Positions 60,212-64,000 of a stretch of DNA of 64,000 nt are shown one piece after another (position 1 is the stretch's first letter; each line of letters begins with the position of its first letter). The notes beneath the pieces were generated by a model that saw nothing but the letters and a program-made list of their open reading frames with translations, was not told the DNA's origin and did not search any database. The position numbers were made by a program, and so were the translations under genes. The stretch is taken from NCBI RefSeq assembly GCF_001697225.1, contig NZ_CP014671.1:1550001-1614000 (forward strand), given 5' to 3'. The stretch comes from Immundisolibacter cernigliae. GTDB taxonomy: Bacteria; Pseudomonadota; Gammaproteobacteria; Immundisolibacterales; Immundisolibacteraceae.

Positions 60212-60239
60212 TCGGAAGCCGGTCGGTGGCCGGTATACT
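60212..60239 (+). promoter_or_regulatory. promoter candidate of the cytochrome c gene
   Basis: TCGGAA (60212-60217), a 16-base spacer and TATACT (60234-60239). The spacer and edges (AGCCGGTCGGTGGCCGGTA) are nearly identical to those of the tRNA-Leu promoter at 43818-43836, differing at one of 19 positions. It lies about 60 bases before the start codon. Confidence 0.55.
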
Positions 60240-60297
60240 TGCGCCCGCTGCGTTGGCAGCGTCCCCAAGCCTGTTTCTGTTCCTGCAAGGAGTTTTT

Positions 60298-60798
60298 GTG
60301 AACGCCCATTCCGCCCCGGCTGGCGACAATTCCGCCAGCGCCTTCACCGTTGTTCTGCTGTCCCTGGTTGCCCTCACGTTCCTGATTGCCGGTATTGCCG
60401 TGTTCGCGGTCGGTGCCATGCGCCCGGCCAAGGTCGACCCGAGCGTCGCCGCCCTGGCCAACGAGCGCATCAAGCCGGTCGGTGAAGTGCAGATCGGCGG
60501 TCCCGGCGCGCCGGCCGGCGGCATGGCCGCCACCGCCGCGGCCGATGCCGGACCGGTGGATGGCGCCGCCGTCTACCAGCAGGCCTGCTTCTCCTGCCAT
60601 GCCTCCGGTGTCGCCGGCGCGCCCAAGCTCGGCAGCGCCGAAGACTGGACGCCGCGCATCGCGCAGGGCATCGAGGTGCTGCACCAGCACTCGCTGCAGG
60701 GCATTCGCGCCATGCCACCCAAGGGTGGTTTCATGAACCTGAGCGACGCCCAGGTTCAGGCCGCGGTCGATTACATGGTGGCGCAGGTCAAGAAATAA
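60298..60798 (+). CDS. membrane-anchored cytochrome c5-type protein
   Basis: A 166-residue c-type cytochrome. One N-terminal membrane helix (residues 16-40, FTVVLLSLVALTFLIAGIAVFAVGAM) anchors it in the inner membrane with the heme domain in the periplasm. A Gly/Ala-rich linker leads to the heme site CFSCH (97-101), and a distal Met lies in AMPPKGGF. The domain resembles cytochrome c5 (CycB). It probably passes electrons to a terminal oxidase. The GTG start at 60298 has AAGGAG eight bases upstream; a longer in-frame extension lacks one. Confidence 0.88.
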   Translation: MNAHSAPAGDNSASAFTVVLLSLVALTFLIAGIAVFAVGAMRPAKVDPSVAALANERIKPVGEVQIGGPGAPAGGMAATAAADAGPVDGAAVYQQACFSCHASGVAGAPKLGSAEDWTPRIAQGIEVLHQHSLQGIRAMPPKGGFMNLSDAQVQAAVDYMVAQVKK

Positions 60799-60824
60799 GC
60801 CGCGCCTGGATTATCGCGACCAAC

Positions 60825-60861
60825 AAAAAGGCGGGGTCGGCATTGCCGGCCCCGCCTTTTT
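60825..60861. terminator. bidirectional terminator between the cytochrome gene and fabB
   Basis: AAAAAGGCGGGG, a short arm with CCGGC/GCCGG in the loop, then CCCCGCCTTTTT: a symmetric GC-rich stem bounded by five A and five T. It serves the cytochrome gene on the plus strand and fabB on the minus strand. Confidence 0.92.
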
Positions 60862-60887
60862 CATGTGGCCGCTTTCGGGCTGGGGCT

Positions 60888-62108
60888 TCAGCCGTTGTAG
60901 CGGCGCAGCACCAGTGTGGCGTTGGTGCCGCCGAAGCCGAAGCTGTTCGACATCACCGTATCCAGACGCACACCGTCGCGCAATTCGCGCACCAGCGGCA
61001 GGCCTTCGGCCGCCGGATCGAGCCGCTCGATGTGCGCGGACGGCGTGATGAAACCGCCGCGCATCATCAGCAGGCAATAGATGGCCTCGTGCACGCCGGC
61101 GGCGCCCAGCGAATGGCCGGTGAGCGACTTGGTGGAACTGAATGCCGGAACCTGTTCCCCAAACACCTCGCGCACGGCCTCCAGTTCGCGACTGTCGCCG
61201 ACCGGCGTGCTGGTGCCGTGGGTGTTCAGATACTCGATGTCCGTGAGCGGAATGTCGCCCAGCGCCTGACGCATGCAGCGCACCGCCCCTTCACCGGACG
61301 GCTGCACCATGTCGAAGCCGTCCGAGGTGGCGCCATAGCCGACCAGCTCGCCATAAATCTTGGCGCCGCGGGCCAGCGCGTGATCGAGCGCTTCCACCAC
61401 CACGATGCCGCCACCGCCGGAGATGACGAAGCCGTCGCGGTCGGCGTCGTAGGCACGGGAGGCGACCGCGGCGCGATCGTTGTAGGCCGACGACAGCGCG
61501 CCCATGCCGTCGAACAGCACCGATTCGGTCCAGTGCAATTCCTCGCCGCCGCCGGCGAACACCACGTCCTGCTTGCCGGCCTGGATCAGCTCCGCGGCGT
61601 TGCCGATGCAGTGGGCGGAGGTGGCGCAGGCGGACGAGATGGAATAGCCCACGCCCTTGATCTTGAAGGCGGTGCCCAGGCAGGCGGCGACCGTGCTCGA
61701 CATGGTGCGCGGCACCATGTACGGCCCGACGCGGCGGGCGCCTTTCTCGCGCAGGGTGTCTGCTGCCAGCACGGTGTTGGCGGTCGAGGCGCCGCCGGAG
61801 CCGGCAACCAGGCCGGTGCGCGGATTCGAAACCTCGGCCTCGGTCAGCCCGGCGTCGACGATGGCCTCGACCATGGCGATGTGCGAATAGGCGGCGGCAT
61901 CGCCCATGAAGCGCAGCAGCTTGCGGTCGATGTGTTCCTCGGGCGAGATGCGCAGCGGGCCGTGCACCTGGCTGCGAAAGCCCAGCTCGCGGTATTCCTC
62001 GCTGAACTCGATGCCGGAACGGACTTCGCGCAGCGAATCTGCGACCTGTGCCTGGGTGGTGCCGATGCTGGACACGATGCCCAGCCCGGTGATGACGACG
62101 CGTCTCAC
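60888..62108 (-). CDS. fabB: 3-oxoacyl-[acyl-carrier-protein] synthase I
   Basis: Elongating condensing enzyme essential for unsaturated fatty acids. It has 406 residues. The catalytic Cys161 is in [12 protein letters not shown], the two His are in [11 protein letters not shown] and [13 protein letters not shown], and [14 protein letters not shown] is at the C-terminus. The GTG start overlaps the fabA stop in GTGA, so the two enzymes of the anaerobic unsaturated branch are made together. It was preferred to fabF by fabA coupling and sequence style. Confidence 0.95.
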   Translation of the reverse strand: MRRVVITGLGIVSSIGTTQAQVADSLREVRSGIEFSEEYRELGFRSQVHGPLRISPEEHIDRKLLRFMGDAAAYSHIAMVEAIVDAGLTEAEVSNPRTGLVAGSGGASTANTVLAADTLREKGARRVGPYMVPRTMSSTVAACLGTAFKIKGVGYSISSACATSAHCIGNAAELIQAGKQDVVFAGGGEELHWTESVLFDGMGALSSAYNDRAAVASRAYDADRDGFVISGGGGIVVVEALDHALARGAKIYGELVGYGATSDGFDMVQPSGEGAVRCMRQALGDIPLTDIEYLNTHGTSTPVGDSRELEAVREVFGEQVPAFSSTKSLTGHSLGAAGVHEAIYCLLMMRGGFITPSAHIERLDPAAEGLPLVRELRDGVRLDTVMSNSFGFGGTNATLVLRRYNG

Positions 62109-62647
62109 GGTGCGCTCTCGAAGGTGTTGGTGAACAGGCCCACCCGCAGGCCGCTGGCGGTATAGATGGGGTTGCCGTCGACCGCCACGGTGGCATCGGC
62201 GATGCCCATGAACAGCTTGCGCTGGATCACGCGCTTCATGTGGATGTGGTAGCTGACCAGGCGCGCGGCCGGCGTGACTTCGCCGCCGAACTTCACTTCG
62301 TCGGCGCCCAGCGCCCGCCCGCGACCCGGGCCGCCGATCCAGCCCAGATAAAAGCCGACCAGCTGCCACATGGCGTCCAGGCCCAGGCAGCCGGGCATGA
62401 CCGGATCGCCCTCGAAATGACAGCCGAAAAACCACAGGTCCGGCCGCACGTCCAGTTCGGCGCGAATTTCGCCGCGGCCGAACTGGCCGCCGTGGTCGCT
62501 GATGTGCGTGATGCGGTCGAACATCAGCATGGGCGGCAGCGGTAGCTGCGCGTTGCCGGGGCCGAACAGCTCGCCGCGCGCGCAGCGCAGCAGCTGGTCA
62601 TGGCTGAAGGAGTCCACGCGCTGCGCGACGGCGGATGTTTCGGTCAC
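62105..62647 (-). CDS. fabA: 3-hydroxydecanoyl-ACP dehydratase/isomerase
   Basis: Introduces the cis double bond at the C10 stage. It has 180 residues from the GTG at 62647, near the usual 171. The active-site His is in [21 protein letters not shown] (about residue 77), with [12 protein letters not shown]-like [12 protein letters not shown] at the front. GGAAG five bases before the GTG supports this start; an upstream ATG at 62680 would add 11 residues without a ribosome site. It is first gene of fabAB. Confidence 0.94.
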   Translation of the reverse strand: MTETSAVAQRVDSFSHDQLLRCARGELFGPGNAQLPLPPMLMFDRITHISDHGGQFGRGEIRAELDVRPDLWFFGCHFEGDPVMPGCLGLDAMWQLVGFYLGWIGGPGRGRALGADEVKFGGEVTPAARLVSYHIHMKRVIQRKLFMGIADATVAVDGNPIYTASGLRVGLFTNTFESAP

Positions 62648-62716
62648 AGTGTCTTCCGTGGCATGGGTCTGTAAGGGCATACACAGCCGGGCGTGTTTGC
62701 GGCAAAAAACGGCCTG

Positions 62717-62722
62717 ATTATA
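62717..62722 (-). promoter_or_regulatory. -10 element upstream of fabA
   Basis: A perfect TATAAT on the minus strand 70 bases before the preferred fabA start. No clear TTGACA lies at 16-18 bases, so either the -35 is degenerate or an activator such as a FadR-like protein is needed. No operator can be assigned by eye. Confidence 0.45.
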
Positions 62723-62814
62723 CGCACCCGCCAATGCCGGGCCGGGCCGTCAGCGATCGCAGACCACGGCCGGGCTTGCCGGTCAGCGGTGCGGGCTACC
62801 CGCCGGGCCCGGAT

Positions 62815-64000
62815 TCACAGCCCCAGCTGCGCCCACAGGTCGTCCACCCGCGCCTTGACCGCCGCGTTCATCCGAATCGGCCGGCCCCACTCGCGCGTGG
62901 TCTCGCCGGGCCATTTGTTGGTGGCATCCAGGCCCATCTTGGAACCCAGACCCGGCTGCGGCGAGGCGAAATCGAGCGTGTCGATCGGCGTGCGCTCGGC
63001 CAGCAGGATGTCCCGGGCCGGATCGACGCGGGTGCTGATGGCCCATACCACGTCCTGCCAGCTGCGCACGTCGATGTCCTCGTCCACCACCACGACGAAC
63101 TTGGTGTACAGGAACTGGCGCAGGGTCGACCAGACGCCGAACATCAGCCGCGACGCGTGCCCTGGGTACTGCTTGCGGATCGACACCAGCGCCACCCGGT
63201 ACGAGCAGCCCTCCGGTGGCAGGTAGAAGTCCACCACCTCCGGGAACTGTCGGCGCAGCAGCGGCACGAACAGCTCGTTCAGCGCTGCCCCCAGCATGGC
63301 TGGCTCGTCGGGCGGCCGGCCGGTGTAGGTGCTGTGGTAGATCGCGTCACGGCGCCTGGACAGGCACTGCACGGTCAGCACCGGGTAGCGTTCGGTCTCG
63401 TTGTAGTAGCCGGTGTGATCGCCGAACGGGCCCTCGTCGGCCTCGTCGCCGGACCGGATCACCCCTTCGAGCACGATCTCGGCGCCGGCCGGTACGTCGA
63501 GGCCGCTGTCCGCACAGGCCAGAAGCTCGGTGCGCTCGCCGCGCAGCAGGCCGGCGAACTGGTACTCGGACATGCCGTCCGGAATCGGCATCACCGCCGC
63601 CAGCAGCGTGGCCGGGTCGGCACCCACCACCACCGCCACCGGAAACGGTTCGCCGGGCCGCGCCGCCTGCCAGGCCTGGTAGTCGAGCGCCCCGCCGCGG
63701 TGCGCCAGCCAGCGCATGATCAGGCGATTGCGGCCGATCAGTTGCTGCCGGTAAATGCCGACGTTCTGCCGCCCACCGTGCGGGCCGCGGGTGACCACCA
63801 GACCCCAACTCAGCAGCGGCCCGGCATCGTCCGGCCAGCAGGTCTGGATGGGCAGCGTGCCCAGGTCGACGGCTTCGCCCTCGAATACCTGTTCCCGAAC
63901 CGGCCCGCTGCCGACGCGCCGCGGGCGCATGGCCAGCGCCTGTCGGTAGATCGGCAGTTGTCGCCAGGCCTCGCGCAGGCCGCCGGGCGGCTGGGGTTCG
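62815..64000 (-). CDS. ubiD: UbiD-type 4-hydroxy-3-polyprenylbenzoate decarboxylase (5' end beyond window)
   Basis: The last ~394 residues of a prenylated-FMN-dependent decarboxylase of ubiquinone synthesis. The reading frame stays open to the right edge (upstream [19 protein letters not shown]). The visible family segments are [59 protein letters not shown], and [27 protein letters not shown] with the acidic catalytic cluster. It ends [16 protein letters not shown]. UbiD-like enzymes also act on aromatic acids, but the polyprenylbenzoate type fits the C-terminal signature ([14 protein letters not shown]). Confidence 0.93.
   Translation of the reverse strand, partial: EPQPPGGLREAWRQLPIYRQALAMRPRRVGSGPVREQVFEGEAVDLGTLPIQTCWPDDAGPLLSWGLVVTRGPHGGRQNVGIYRQQLIGRNRLIMRWLAHRGGALDYQAWQAARPGEPFPVAVVVGADPATLLAAVMPIPDGMSEYQFAGLLRGERTELLACADSGLDVPAGAEIVLEGVIRSGDEADEGPFGDHTGYYNETERYPVLTVQCLSRRRDAIYHSTYTGRPPDEPAMLGAALNELFVPLLRRQFPEVVDFYLPPEGCSYRVALVSIRKQYPGHASRLMFGVWSTLRQFLYTKFVVVVDEDIDVRSWQDVVWAISTRVDPARDILLAERTPIDTLDFASPQPGLGSKMGLDATNKWPGETTREWGRPIRMNAAVKARVDDLWAQLGL

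Overview
The window reads as chromosomal DNA of a GC-rich (roughly two-thirds G+C by eye), motile gammaproteobacterium. Three things point there. The flagellar hierarchy is of the Pseudomonas/FleQ type (FleQ, FleSR, sigma54 and sigma28 promoters). The housekeeping order miaA-hfq-hflX-hflK-hflC-DUF2065-hisZ-purA / rnr-rlmB / rpsF-rpsR-DUF2232-rplI-dnaB-radA is gammaproteobacterial. The fabAB pair gives anaerobic unsaturated fatty acids. Catabolic genes resembling xylene/p-cymene monooxygenase and steroid-type enzymes suggest an environmental hydrocarbon or terpenoid degrader, but the genus cannot be fixed from sequence alone.

Layout. 1-1.8 kb: an edge-truncated EamA transporter, a small HIRAN protein and galE. 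1.9-17 kb: a one-strand flagellar block fliC-flaG-fliD-fliS-(fliT-like)-(PilZ-like)-fleQ-fleS-fleR-fliEFGHIJ-fliK, with a clear FliA promoter before fliC, a good sigma54 promoter before fleS and a strong terminator after fliK. The usual continuation fliLMNOPQR-flhB is absent here. 17-27 kb: an accessory stretch with an XylM/CymAa-like membrane monooxygenase (minus), hrpB (plus), a Tat-exported KstD-like flavoprotein (minus), two adjacent acyl-CoA dehydrogenase genes and an EamA exporter. The first acyl-CoA dehydrogenase is broken by a 1080-bp IS481-family element with 6-bp target duplications. 27-35.5 kb: a seven-function, six-gene Mrp cation/proton antiporter operon (mrpA-B fused, C, D, E, F, G) followed by a P2-type cation ATPase.

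35.6-51.6 kb: a mostly minus-strand core of replication, repair, translation and RNA metabolism genes (radA, dnaB, rplI, rpsR, rpsF, rlmB, rnr, tRNA-Leu, purA, hisZ, hflC, hflK, hflX, hfq, miaA). It is interrupted by two intergenic clusters of hairpins that share a CCATCCCTGG-centred module. 51.7-56 kb: cinA then pilS-pilR, translationally coupled. 56-64 kb: queG with a coupled orphan type III-restriction-like C-terminal domain, a PfkB kinase, gcvPB, tRNA-Arg(CCG), a membrane-anchored cytochrome c5, fabA-fabB and the 3' part of ubiD.

The most noteworthy points are these. The IS481 insertion has a transposase that lacks its own stop codon and appears to rely on the CTAG target for one; here the target is CTAT, so it reads into the broken gene's tail. 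A degenerate orphan nuclease domain is coupled to queG. FleQ diverges at the c-di-GMP-binding LFRS position beside a PilZ-like gene. A repeated hairpin family occurs between core genes. I saw no CRISPR array, prophage or obvious defence island.
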